64,000 nt of DNA from Zygaena filipendulae. Taxonomy: Eukaryota; Arthropoda; Insecta; Lepidoptera; Zygaenidae. The translations under genes and the position numbers were made by a program. This document shows positions 53,801 to 63,689 of the stretch, in pieces. How positions within the stretch are numbered: the first letter of the stretch is position 1; every line of letters begins with the position of its first letter. The notes below the pieces were generated by a model, which was not told the origin of the DNA, ran no database searches, and was given only the letters and a program-made list of their open reading frames with translations. The stretch spans positions 1,190,501-1,254,500 of the forward strand of contig OU015663.1 in the NCBI GenBank assembly GCA_907165275.2. Reading direction: 5' to 3'.

Positions 53801-56097
53801 ACACAAATAGAAAAATCACAAAGCGAACTATTATTTCATTAACATGCCAGATTTTTGACCCCTTGGGGTTATTATGTGCCTGTGTTATCAGGGCGAAAAT
53901 TATTTTGCAGCTGCTCTGGAACGAGAAGCTTGGCTGGGATGATCCAGTTCCTCATAACATTGTCCAGCGTTGGACAAGTGTTTCAAATAATTTGAATCTA
54001 TTATCTAAGATAACTTTACCGCGGGGTGTCATTTGTGATCTTCCGGTATCGGTCGATCTGCATTGTTTTGTGGACGCTTCGCAAGAAGCTTATGGTGCCT
54101 GCGTCTATTTGCGTTCGGTCGATAAAGGCAGCAGTGTATTGGTCAGGCTATTATGTGCCAAATCTAGGGTTGCACCCCTGAAATCAATAACCATACCCCG
54201 ATTAGAATTGTGTGGCGCTTTACTTGGAGCTCAATTGTCAACCAAAGTTCTACAGTCTATTAGGTTTCCTATAAAACAAAAATTTATTTGGACTGACTCG
54301 ACAGTTGTGCTCGGATGGATTAAATCGCCACCAAAACTTTTGAAAACTTTCGTGGCAAACCGAGTGATTGAGGTAAACGAACTTACCCAAGGGTTCTCAT
54401 GGAGACACGTGTCGACCGATGTCAATCCTGCAGATCTTGCTTCCAGGGGCGTAGATCCTCAGCGTCTGCAGGTCGAATCTTTGTGGTGGGAAGGACCTTC
54501 CTTTTTACGGAAGGATCAATCTGAATGGCCGCAAGAACATCTTAAGATGTCTATAGATTTGCCGGAACTAAAGGCTCATGTTCAGGTTGAAACGGCCAAA
54601 GATTCAATCAAGAATCCTTTGATTAACTTCTCGAAATATTCTGTTTTCAAACGCTTGAATCGTATATTCGCGTATGTTTTACGTTTTGTGGTAAATTGTA
54701 AAAAATCCAACATTAAAGTTACTGGAAGTCTACAGACCCACGAGTTACAAAAATCAAAAACAATTTTAATTAAACTTTGTCAACAAGAGTCTTTCCACGA
54801 AGAGCTTTGTATACTGTCCAAGGGAAATGAATTAAATAAAAAATCAAAACTATTATCTTTAAACCCTGTAATTGATGATGATGGCTTATTAAGGGTTGGT
54901 GGCCGTATGCAAAACTCACCGTTTGATTTTAATAAAAGACATCCTATTTTATTGAGCGCCAAGCATGATTTTACTAAAACATTAATGCGTCATGAGCATA
55001 ATCGCCTATTTCACGCAGGTCCACAGCTGCTTCTCTCTTCCATTCGGGAAGAATTCTGGCCTATCGGTGGGCGACACTTGGCTCGCGCCGTTGTCAAAAA
55101 GTGCGTTATTTGCACTCGTTATCGTGGGAAGATTGTTCAGCCACAAATGGGTAATCTACCTGCAGTTAGAACACAACCTACCTTTCCCTTCTATTCCACT
55201 GGGACAGATTTCGCTGGACCCTTTCAAATTTCTAGCAAAAAGGGAAGAGGGAACCGTATTTCGAAGTGTTATCTTTGCTTGTTCGTCTGTCTCAGCACTC
55301 GAGCAGTACATTTGGAGGTTGTGAGCGACCTAACAACAGATTCCTTTATGTTGTGTTTGCGTAGATTTGTGTCGCGAAGAGGTAGGCCTAATCTGATTAT
55401 GTGCGATAACGGCACCAATTTTGTAGGAGCTAATAATGAACTTAGCAGGGTATTGCGCTCCAGTCGTGACTCCGTTCTTGATTTTGCGAGTTCCGAAAAT
55501 ATTAAATTTAAATTTAATCCTGCATATTCTCCACACTTTGGGGGTATTTGGGAGGCTGGCGTCAAGGCAGCAAAATACCATTTAAAAAGGATCGCCGGTA
55601 ACGCGTCTCTTACTTTCGAAGAGTTATCTACTTTGTTCGCGCAAATAGAGGCAATCCTTAACTCACGTCCTTTGTCTCCTTTATCTTCTGATCCTCTCGA
55701 TCTGAACCCCCTGACCCCCGGGCACTTTCTGATCGGACGTCCTCTGATGTCGGTCCCTTCTTTTCCAGCGGAGGACAGTAAGCCGAAGTACCACGCGATA
55801 GAAAGATTGCGAAGGGAGTTCTGGGAAAGGTGGCGCAAAGAATTTATAGCGGAACTACAGCAGCGTTCAAAATGGAAATGTACTAATCCAGAACCGAGCC
55901 CCGGTGATATGGTCATCATCAAAGAGGACAACTTACCTCCACAGCGTTGGCGTCTAGGACGTATCACTCGACTGCACCCTGGATCGGACAATATGAGTAG
56001 AGTTGTTGATATCTACACTTCTAAGGGGACTATTCGTCGAGGGATCCACAACGTCGTTCGGCTACCCATAGAAGACGAGCCAAATGTTGAAAGTTAG
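50890..56097 (+). CDS. gag-pol: gag-pol polyprotein of BEL/Pao element B
   Basis: This 1735-residue single frame is the usual BEL/Pao length. A DUF1759-like gag region lies at about 135-300 (LPTFDGSYLKWLEFRDTF). CCHC knuckles follow: CLICNEQGHRVYNC at 359-372, then a second cysteine/histidine cluster. The aspartic protease has DTG at 491-493. RT has its first catalytic Asp at 818 (TGDIQKMYR) and YIDD at 892-895. RNase H acidic residues are D1062 and D1136. Integrase has its His/Cys zinc finger (H1368 region; C1405, C1408), the DDE triad D1440, D1506, E1555, and a C-terminal domain (GDMVIIKEDNLPPQRWRLGR). All catalytic residues are present, with no stop or frame break. It makes capsid and the enzymes for reverse transcription and integration. 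The ATG follows about 1.18 kb of leader and gives a complete gag. Confidence 0.95.
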   Translation: MPTDDKYMHLTRRRGTIKGRLTKLDQYTQTILKIDLKSFSNVQCLEIQKRLDKCLELNSEYNDIQTQIEDLCINESETDEQVNERDTFETQIIHLTSILQDILERLSKSKPTESSGGSETQNTGQSKCGNSHSIKLPTIKLPTFDGSYLKWLEFRDTFQSLISSNESIPDINKFHYLRSSLEGGATEVIQSLEFTSANYKVAWDLLCARYDNKNVLINNHLKALFKINSLTNECYKSLRSLVDIVSKNLRALNTLGQPTEQWDCLIIFMVSAKLDSTTNRKWEEHKNNLSNLPTLEEFYSFIRNRADILETTSVVRSDKGTTNNTNKNNNYFKNQNNNKEFNKSNSFVASTENVCDFLCLICNEQGHRVYNCMKFKNLDIQDRLKEVKRLRLCSNCLCEGHKTFNCRHKGVCRICKKKHNTLVHLPKQGQIQTNNTSLPVASAQPAAAVPVSPPVSLSAVSVSPQVLLSTAIVQVVNENNNQTYIARALLDTGSQSSFITEHLKNKIALISTFCEPLRISGINNLTFNINERCVIKINSRTSSFSTKMKCLVVPHITGLLPSLPVNIQELILPDNIELADPNFHQPSEIDILLGADVFWSIVGSKRLSLGKGKPILLTSELGWLVSGPIGNGSPSHVTCNFSRQIQDGLQRFWEIDEIHPSTKLSFTPEEKICNKHFLETHKRLSNGRFSVKFPLKEQPEDVLGDSFYLAKKRFINLEKKFQRNCQLKEEYSKFIQEYQQLGHLTDIDKPQFGYYLPHHAVLREKSETTKLRVVFDASAKTTTGKSFNDIQYVGPVVQDDLISILLRFRTHRYVITGDIQKMYRQIEIDESQRHLQLILWRDDQSQPIKVKQLNTVTYGTASAPYLSTRCLQQLALECTDAKIANIIEHDIYIDDLNTGCQSEKDVKAIFDGVKQVLSSACFPLHKIRTNCPKVLLGETTSETLDLCKKSTVLGLNWSPTPDILHFCVNLDTNRKITKRTIISLTCQIFDPLGLLCACVIRAKIILQLLWNEKLGWDDPVPHNIVQRWTSVSNNLNLLSKITLPRGVICDLPVSVDLHCFVDASQEAYGACVYLRSVDKGSSVLVRLLCAKSRVAPLKSITIPRLELCGALLGAQLSTKVLQSIRFPIKQKFIWTDSTVVLGWIKSPPKLLKTFVANRVIEVNELTQGFSWRHVSTDVNPADLASRGVDPQRLQVESLWWEGPSFLRKDQSEWPQEHLKMSIDLPELKAHVQVETAKDSIKNPLINFSKYSVFKRLNRIFAYVLRFVVNCKKSNIKVTGSLQTHELQKSKTILIKLCQQESFHEELCILSKGNELNKKSKLLSLNPVIDDDGLLRVGGRMQNSPFDFNKRHPILLSAKHDFTKTLMRHEHNRLFHAGPQLLLSSIREEFWPIGGRHLARAVVKKCVICTRYRGKIVQPQMGNLPAVRTQPTFPFYSTGTDFAGPFQISSKKGRGNRISKCYLCLFVCLSTRAVHLEVVSDLTTDSFMLCLRRFVSRRGRPNLIMCDNGTNFVGANNELSRVLRSSRDSVLDFASSENIKFKFNPAYSPHFGGIWEAGVKAAKYHLKRIAGNASLTFEELSTLFAQIEAILNSRPLSPLSSDPLDLNPLTPGHFLIGRPLMSVPSFPAEDSKPKYHAIERLRREFWERWRKEFIAELQQRSKWKCTNPEPSPGDMVIIKEDNLPPQRWRLGRITRLHPGSDNMSRVVDIYTSKGTIRRGIHNVVRLPIEDEPNVES

Positions 56098-56104
56098 CTC
56101 TTTC

Positions 56105-56117
56105 AAGGCCGGGAAGA
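56105..56117 (+). promoter_or_regulatory. polypurine tract of element B
   Basis: AAGGCCGGGAAGA immediately precedes the 3' LTR; it is the primer for plus-strand DNA synthesis. Confidence 0.7.
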
Positions 56118-56316
56118 TGTACACGCATCACTCGCATGATATAGGTGGAGGCGGGGCGCGAGGGGTCCCGCATGCGGCCAGCGGTGGCCACCCCTCCACA
56201 CTCTCAAGATTCAACTGTAGCACGGCACACGATTATCCTTTTGACTTTTGTTTTTTGAGATTATACAAATTATTATAAAATAGCAACGTGTAGTTTAACT
56301 AATACTCGCCCCTTCA
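56118..56316 (+). repeat. 3' LTR of element B
   Basis: 199 bp, followed by AAAG and then element A's leader. Only about 140 bp separate it from element A's gag-pol start. Confidence 0.93.
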
Positions 56317-56457
56317 AAAGTATTAACCTATTATATATTTACATCCCATCCCTATTAAAAGTATATTTTTGTCGTACATTTATATATTTTTTCTAACGGT
56401 TACTAACGGTTCCATTTTACAACCGTCGTACATTTTTTAACTACCTACCTTAAAATC

Positions 56458-59400
56458 ATGCCTCCAAAAAGAGATGAACCTCTCTCTTCGGAGTTAACTT
56501 TGTTACATAGCAAAAAACAAAGATTATTTGAAGAATTACAAGGTATTTTTGATCTAAGTAAGGATCCTACTGTATATTCCGATCCTGATACTAAAGAATT
56601 ATTTTTGTTACGATGTTCAAACATAGATGACATCCGTACGTCATTTGAGAAATACGTTTTTGAGATTTTAGCGGTAGAATTAAAATCAAACGAGAACGCC
56701 GTTCTTCGTAATAGTGATTTGAAAAGTTTCGATGATATGTTCTTCCGAATTAAACTTTTTGCATCCAAATTACAACCTAAGAAAGCTGATAATAAGGGTG
56801 AAAACTCGTCGGTAGATTCTCGACCTCGTCTTCCGAAATTGGAACTGTTTACCTTTGACGGAAACATCGAAAATTTTACCACTTTCTATGAAACTTTTTG
56901 TTCTTTGGTGCACGATCAACCGAAAATCCCTAAGATTGATAAATTTCATTATTTATTATCGTGCACACAAGGTTCGGCGTTGAGTATCGTCAAAAGCATT
57001 CCGATCTCAGCCGATAATTACGATGTTGTCTGGAAGAGTCTGCTTGATAGGTATCACGACCATCGTATGTTAGTCGGTAGGTATTTAGATAAAATGTTAA
57101 ATTTTTCGCCACTTGCAAAAGAGTCTTCTACTCATCTCAACATGTTTATTGAAACATTTGAGCATTCATTTAAAGCGATTTTGGCGCTAAATATACCAGA
57201 CTTAACCAGCTACATTTTATGTCACATTGCATTGCGCGCATTAGACACGCAGACTCGTAAATTATTTGAACAAAGAGTTAATCAAAATACAATTCCAACG
57301 TTTGAAGAATTAATGTCATTTATTCATAACCAAATTAAGGTATTAGATCACACCTCATCATATTCGAACATTTCGAATAACATAATACCACAAAATAAGA
57401 AACCAGTCACTACTAGGCAGGTTTCAAAGTTTGATAAATTTAATTCCGGATCAAAAAATAATTACTCGCATGCGTCCTCCACATCTACTCGTTTTAAATC
57501 GTTATGTTCACATTGCGGCGAAAATCACATGATTTTCCGTTGTGATAAATTCCGTGAATTATCCAATGTTCAACGGGTCAGCCGTGCTGAATCCCTTAAG
57601 TTGTGTTGCAATTGTTTGAAGCCCAATCATAACGTAGGTAGCTGTACAAGCGAATATAGGTGTTTTGTATGTCGACAGCCGCATCATTTTTTATTGCATG
57701 TTGATACGGGTAGTAACAAATCTACTTCCGAGCCGAGCGGCTTGAATAACTGTCATGCGTCCTTGACTTGTAACATTAAGGATGCGGTCATACTGGGCAC
57801 TGCTATTGTGCATGTTTTGGATGCTACGGGTTCTTATCAAAATTGTCGAGTTTTAATCGATTCGGGTGCGCAGTCAAACTTTATATCCATGTCTTGTTTG
57901 CAACGATTAGGTTTATCCAATCGTAATAAATGTCAATTTAATATTTTTGGACTCGGCGGTGAAAGCGTAAAAAATCATGGTATGACGTCATGCTTAATTA
58001 AACCGCGTCATACTAATGACCCAACTTTTAACATTGATGCAATAGTTTTATCCACATTAACTACGCATTTACCGACTGTGCAAATACCTAAAACAGTTAT
58101 TTCCGAGTACAAAAATTTAAATTTAGCTGATCCATATTTTTATAAAAAGTCGCCCATAGACATGATATTAGCAAGCGATATTTTTCCACATATTTATGAT
58201 GGAAAAAAAATTATATTTAATCCCGACATTCCAGTCGCACTGGGAAGCGTATTTGGGTATGTTATCACTGGTCGCTTAGCCGCATCTAGTGAGTCCGTTG
58301 ATGTCAATGTTGTAGCGTCTACAACAAGTTTTGTGTCGTACACAATCGACGACAATCTCATCAACGACACTCTCAGACAGTTCTGGGAGGTGGAGTCCTT
58401 ACCGTGTGAGATTCCGTTGAGTCCAGATGAGGAAGTCGCAGAAAAAATATTTGTTGATAAACACTATCGTGACGAAACTGGTCGTTACGTCTCACCATTA
58501 TTATTAAACCCTGTGCGCGAGCCACTAGGCGACTCCTATGACTTAGCGTACAGACGACTCACACAAGTGGAGCGTCGCCTCTCGCGATCTCCGGACCTTC
58601 GTAGGGCTTATGTCGAGTTTATGAGGGAGTATGAGTCACTGGGACACATGGAGCCGTATAGAGGTGCGGAACCCTCCAAATATATTATACCGCATCACTG
58701 TGTTTTGCGCCCGTCGTCGACTACAACGCCACTGCGTGTAGTATATGATGGCTCTGCTAAAACTAGCACTGGGATATCGCTTAACGATGCACTTTTGACA
58801 GGTCGAAAGTTACATCAAGACATTTTAAAAATTATCACACAATTTCGACTTTATGACGTATGTTTTACTGCCGACATGTCAAAAATGTACCGAGCCGTAC
58901 TGATCGATCCTACCGAGCGTATTTACCAACACATACTTTGGCGCGAATCGCCAGACGAAACGGTGCGTGTATACGAACTTAAAACTAATACTTACGGTCT
59001 CCGCAGTGCGCCGTACATCGCTGTCCGCACGTTGCATCAGCTCGCGCAGGACTCGCCGCCGTCGGAAGCCTCCCGTGTTTTGACTCAGGGATGTTATGTC
59101 GACGATGTCCTTTGGTCCTGTCAGTCTATCTCTGAAGCCAGTGAACTTCAGGATGAATTAATGACACTATTAAAAAGTGGCGGTTTTGATCTCCGAAAAT
59201 GGACTAGTAACAGACCTGAGTTGCTCGCTCGCATGAATGAAGATCATGTCACTACTATAAATTTTCAGGACAATACGTTGTCGTCGTCATTAAAAGTTTT
59301 GGGTTTAACTTGGTTACCGACTTGTGATTCCTTTTCCTTTAATTATAAATTGATTGATAACAAGTATACCAAACGCTCGGTACTTAAGTTATTAGCCAGT

Positions 59401-60426
59401 ATTTTTGACCCAATAGGGTTCATTTCGCCTTGCACATTCGTCGCGAAGTGCATAATGCAAGATTTGTGGAAACTAAGTCTTGGCTGGGACGATCCCCTGC
59501 CCACTGAGTTAGCCCACAAGTGGGATAAATTTATTTTAGATTTACCTAAGCTGGCTGAGCTGCGCATTGAACGCCATCTGTTAATATCGCAGTTTTCAGG
59601 TGTGCAATTAATAGCGTTTTGTGATGCGTCATCACGCGGCTACGCAGCTTGTGTGTACATGCGGAGCGTAGATGAAAACAATCAGGTCAAGGTCAAGCTA
59701 CTCTGTAGCAAATCTAAGGTAGCACCTGTAAAACCTGTATTGTCGATCCCAAAATTAGAGCTGTTAGCAGCTGTATTGTTATCCAAGCTTGTCGGTTTTG
59801 TCGTACAAAATATTAAAAATATTAATTTTTCAATAGTCGCACTTAGCGACTCAAGCGTTGTTTTATCATGGTTACAAACGCCACCATACAAATTAAAAGT
59901 GTACGTCGCTAATCGTGTGAGTCAAATCATAGAAAATGTGCCACCTAATCTTTGGTATCACGTGACGAGCGAAAATAATGCTGCAGACATCTGTTCTCGC
60001 GGTGAATTACCAGGTCGGTTCGTGGAGGTATCCTCCGCATGGGTTAACGGTCCCGAGTGGCTGCAAGACGAACCCGAGCGGTGGCCCACGAGTACGTTCT
60101 TTGTAAAAAACGAAAGTAGTCTCCCGGAATTAAAAACAAATTGTGATACATTTATATTTACATCGTGTAACCAGTCCGAGTTTATTAATGACTTAGAAAT
60201 CAATTTTAATAAATTTTCATCATTTAATAAATTACAACGCGTGGTCGGTTGGTGTCATAGATTTAAAAATAATTGTAAATTAAAACACTCCGAACGGTCA
60301 CTTGGACCTCTGCGTTGTTGTGAGTTAAAATTGGCTCATGATTCCGTGATTCATGTCATTCAATTGAATCATTTTGATTCTGAAATGAAAACTTTGAATA
60401 AGGGAGATGGTAGCTTCACTGCGTAA
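56458..60426 (+). pseudogene. gag-pol: gag-pol of BEL/Pao element A, 5' part (gag, PR, RT, RNase H)
   Basis: 1322 residues to a premature stop. A DUF1759-like gag (TFDGNIENFTTFYETFCSLV) covers about 134-290. CCHC knuckles start at C350 (CSHCGENHMIFRC) and continue with CCNCLKPNHNVGSC. The protease is DSG at 468-470 rather than DTG; both forms are catalytically acceptable in the aspartic protease family. RT has the Asp of TADMSKMYR and YVDD at 880-883. RNase H has D1056 (FCDASSRGYAACVYMR). Translation ends just after the region joining RNase H to integrase, where the reading frame shifts by one; the integrase continues in the frame at 60407. As it stands this product lacks integrase. Sequence identity to element B is low apart from motifs, so A is a separate lineage. 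Confidence 0.9.
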
Positions 60427-61675
60427 ACTCGCACCATTTATCGATCGTAACAACTTCCTCAGGGTGGGGGGTAGGATTTCACAAGCTGACCTACCCTATA
60501 ATGTGAAACATCCACTACTACTTCCAAAAAAATGTCACACGACAATCTTATTAATTGAACATTTTCATAGACGGTACTTGCATGCGGGCCCCCGGACTTT
60601 ACATGGCATTTTATGCAAAAACTATTGGATCATCAATGCTCGTAACATGATACGATCTGTGCTGTCTAAATGTTTAAATTGTTTTAAATTTCAACCACGT
60701 AGTGTTCAGCCGATCATGGGTACCTTGCCTGCGGCTCGAATCAAGCCTGAAAAGATCTTCAGTCACGTTGGCTGTGACCTGGGCGGTCCTTTCTTAGTAA
60801 AAGAGAGTTTGCGGCGAAATGCAAAAGTACATAAAGCATATTTATGTCTTTTTATCTGCTTTTCCACAAAGGCAGTTCACTTGGAAGTCTTAACTGATCT
60901 CACAAGTGAATGTTTCTTAGCAACATTCGATCGGTTTGTAGCTCGCCGCGGACTGCCGGCTTGTCTGTATTCTGATTGCGGTACAAATTTTATTGCTGCT
61001 GCAAAACATTTAAGTGAAGTTCATCACTTTCTTCGTAACTCACGGAGTAGTGATGAAATTTTAAACGGTCTATCGTCGCGTCTCGTAGACTGGCGAACTA
61101 ACCCTCCCAACGCCGCGTCCATGGGCGGACTGTGGGAAGCCGGAATTAAGTCGGCGAAACACCATCTCTATCGTGTAATCGGTGAGAGAGCCCTCACATT
61201 TGAGGAATTAGCTACTGTTTTTTGTAGAATTGAGGCTATAATGAACTCACGCCCTCTGTGCGCGATCTCGGACGATCCGAATGAATTTGACGTATTGACC
61301 GCCGGACATTTCTTAATAGGGCAGAGTTTAATTGCAGTTCCGGAATGGGATCTTGAAAGTGTGCCTCTGAACAGACTGTCTCGTTGGCAGGGCGTACAAA
61401 GGGCAGCCCAAGATTTTTGGAGACGTTGGTCAGATGATTATCTGCACACTTTGCAGCAACGAGAGAAGTGGTTTTCATCCCCTCCCAATGTAAAGGTCGG
61501 CGATCTCGTTCTTTTAAAATCAAATTTGACACGTCCTTTGCAATGGCCATTGGGCCGCATTGAAGAGGTTCACCCCGGAGTAGATAATATCGTTCGCGTC
61601 GTCACTGTACGCACGCAAAATGGACTCTACAAGAGACCGGTAAACAAAGTTTGTCCGCTTCCGTACGCAAACTAA
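60407..61675 (+). pseudogene. gag-pol: gag-pol of BEL/Pao element A, 3' part (integrase)
   Basis: 422 residues in the +1 frame relative to the upstream part, overlapping it by 20 bp. It holds the FLRVGGRI strand, the His/Cys zinc finger (HFHRRYLHAGPR; CLNC), the integrase core triad D124, D190, E244 and the C-terminal domain (KVGDLVLLKSNLTRPLQWPL). The ATG at 60407 is internal to the ancestral polyprotein and is not expected to be a natural start. Without the frame break the combined protein would have normal family length. The break is most likely a small indel, real or from sequencing; a programmed shift at this position is not known to me for BEL/Pao. Confidence 0.88.
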
Positions 61676-61835
61676 TTTATTTACCTTATTATTATTATTA
61701 TCTTTCTCCTAGTTTATTAATTTATTTTCATATATTTTGTATATTATCATTATAAGTATAATATTATATATATTATGTAAGTGTAATTATCTACATCCTC
61801 TTCACCATTCCTTATTTTTAGAAATCAGTTCCTGA

Positions 61836-61850
61836 TTTCGGTGGGGGGTA
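61836..61850 (+). promoter_or_regulatory. polypurine tract of element A
   Basis: TTCGGTGGGGGGTA immediately before the 3' LTR; the G run is the likely plus-strand primer. Confidence 0.65.
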
Positions 61851-62338
61851 TGTTGGATCCTTGTATTTATTTCTGTTGTGGGTAGATATAATTCACCACT
61901 AATTTTTGGTCACCTTCACTCTCGACGACGTCGGGAGTCCGTCGCCGTGCGCCGTACAGACAACACTCGAACGTTTCGTGTGCTGTGTCTCTCATCATTT
62001 CGTTATATCGTCTTGCTAATACAACTAATTAGTAATTCATCCATCAAGTAAACAATTTGAACTAGCCGTGCTATCGTGCCTGTGCAAAACCAAGGAGATC
62101 AAGACCCTCAATTTACCATCCTGCCGGTTCCACTGCAGTCCTCGCCTGCCTCTCTGACGCCCTTTGCTTCTCGTTCGAGTTGACAGTGGATTAAAGGTTA
62201 GTGGTGCCTTCTCTCACAGCGATTTACATGCGAGGGTTCGATCTATTTCCTACTGAAATCTAATATCTATATTTAATTACAACTTATACAGTCCACTTCT
62301 TAATTTATGAACCAGCACCCTTTGTGCACAATCGCACA
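61851..62338 (+). repeat. 3' LTR of element A
   Basis: 488 bp, identical by eye to 48868-49355, followed by ACCAC. Confidence 0.93.
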
Positions 62339-62415
62339 ACCACGTTTGCTTGGTTTCCACGACACAAGCTGATAACAGCTCACTGTGGGATCAAGTAGAT
62401 CTGTGTGTTGTGAAT
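62339..62415 (+). mobile_element. tRNA-derived SINE, family 2, copy 2, downstream part
   Basis: ACCACGTTTGCTTGGTTTCC, CACGACACAAGCTGATAACA and AGTAGATCTGTGTGTTGTGA continue the SINE broken at 48867, in register with the copy at 21.3 kb. Confidence 0.85.
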
Positions 62416-62426
62416 ATATGAAAATA

Positions 62427-63002
62427 TACACACCGGCAGAATTAGCGGAACATAAAAAGGCAGAGTATAGAAATAATTACGTATATATATTAAAACAAAT
62501 AATAATTAGACGTGAAGTAATAAATTAATATACATCTTTTAACACTTTAAAAGTTTGTAATTAAATTATTAAATTTTATTTAAAATAATAATAAAAAAAA
62601 CACTTTTTCTCTAATTTGTGGGAACACAAATAATGTAGCAAATTAAAGATTACTGTGATTTTAACACTAAATAAATGAACGATTAATAACGTGTGTTTCC
62701 CCTTCGTGATTCCACTTTTATTTGCAACATTGTCTGTGTTCTCACAAACTAGAGATTTTTTTGTTTTTTTTTTTAATTTTGATAACTTTGAATAAAATTT
62801 AACTAAAAACTTCTTAAAGTCGATGTTAAAAGATGTATATTAGTTTATTACTTCATGCCTGATAATAATTTGTTTTAATATATATACGTTATTATTTCTA
62901 TACTCTGCCTTTTTATGTTCCGCTAATTCTGCCGGTGTGTATATATACGTAATTATTTCTATACTCTGCCTTTTTATGTTCCGCTAATTCTGCCGGTGTG
63001 TA
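62427..63002. mobile_element. foldback TIR element with TA duplication, copy 2, duplicated end
   Basis: Matches 3128-3640 almost throughout, with TA at 62425-62426 and 63003-63004. The final 61 bp (62881-62941) are repeated directly at 62942-63002 with one base difference. Confidence 0.85.
62942..63002 (+). repeat. 61-bp tandem duplication of the terminal inverted repeat
   Basis: Runs from TATATACGTAATTATTTC to TTCTGCCGGTGTGTA and directly follows an equivalent terminus. Confidence 0.9.
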
Positions 63003-63279
63003 TATTATTGTGTTGTGTTAAAACTCGATTTAATTACTGATGCAGCACGCCCTGATTCTATTGAATACTTAAACTCGGGAAGCGTCGAGGGACGCCAGTG
63101 TGTTTCTATTGTTTTAAAAAACCGGTCTCCTCTACGAGTATAGGTAGGTACCGCTGAAAGTAATTTGCATTTAACCGACCCGAACATTGCTAGGGTTGTG
63201 CCGATGTTAAATTATTACACCAACGCGTCCGCGAAGTTAAAAAGAGAAAAAGACACATATATACCTATATATATACATA

Positions 63280-63539
63280 TCTTAATATATATAAATCACG
63301 TGTCACGTTGTTTGTCCGCGATGGACTGCGAAACTACTGAACGGATTTTGATAAAATTTTGTAACCATTTGTAATATGGTCCGACTTAAAATATAGGATA
63401 GTTTTTATCCCGGAATTCCCGCGGGAACTCCGGAATTAATGCGGGGAACTGCTTTTCACCGTAAACTACAGCACTTTTTTCCCGGAATTACCGCGGAAAC
63501 TCCGAAATTACCGCGGATGAATTCGCAGGGGACAGCTAG
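63280..63539 (+). mobile_element. Helitron-like element, delta 5' module
   Basis: TCTTAATATATATAAATCAC start, TTTGTCCGCGATGGACTGCG, two AATT-CCGCGG blocks, and CTAG at 63536-63539. Like 36901-37143 it has the duplicated cassette block. Confidence 0.85.
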
Positions 63540-63689
63540 AACGTATAGAAAAAGATCAACAATATGCTGTCTGAAAAACTCGTATTTTTCGTGATAAATG
63601 ATGATTATTAACATTTTCTTAAAAATATATATAACATATTAATAATAATCTTTTATTTTATTTACCTATTAATAATGTGCTTATGTTTG

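Larger units (their letters stand above)
49509..56316 (+). mobile_element. BEL/Pao LTR retrotransposon, element B, intact
   Basis: 6808 bp with 199-bp LTRs (TGTACACGCA ... CCCCTTCA) that look identical. AAAG precedes the 5' LTR (49505-49508) and follows the 3' LTR (56317-56320). Primer site, 1.2-kb leader, one full gag-pol frame and a polypurine tract are all present, so it appears structurally competent. It inserted 153 bp downstream of element A's 5' LTR. Confidence 0.93.
48868..62338 (+). mobile_element. BEL/Pao LTR retrotransposon, element A (hosts element B)
   Basis: It is bounded by 488-bp LTRs starting TGTTGGATCC and ending ATCGCACA, with 5-bp duplications ACCAC. The order is 5' LTR, tRNA-Tyr-like primer site, leader (interrupted by element B at 49509-56320), gag-pol frame(s) 56458-61675, polypurine tract and 3' LTR. 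Without the insert it is about 6.7 kb, normal for the superfamily. The protein order (gag, CCHC, protease, RT, RNase H, integrase) and the DUF1759-like gag identify BEL/Pao. Confidence 0.93.

Noticed and set aside
55269..55991. 240-codon minus-strand frame
   Set aside because: It is the antisense shadow of the integrase region of element B.
60407..61675. Integrase frame of element A as an independent gene
   Set aside because: It begins in the middle of a conserved polyprotein segment and belongs to the broken gag-pol.
48863..62343. Single very large retroelement with two pol genes
   Set aside because: The internal 199-bp direct repeats with their own duplication, primer site and polypurine tract show two nested elements, not one element with duplicated pol.
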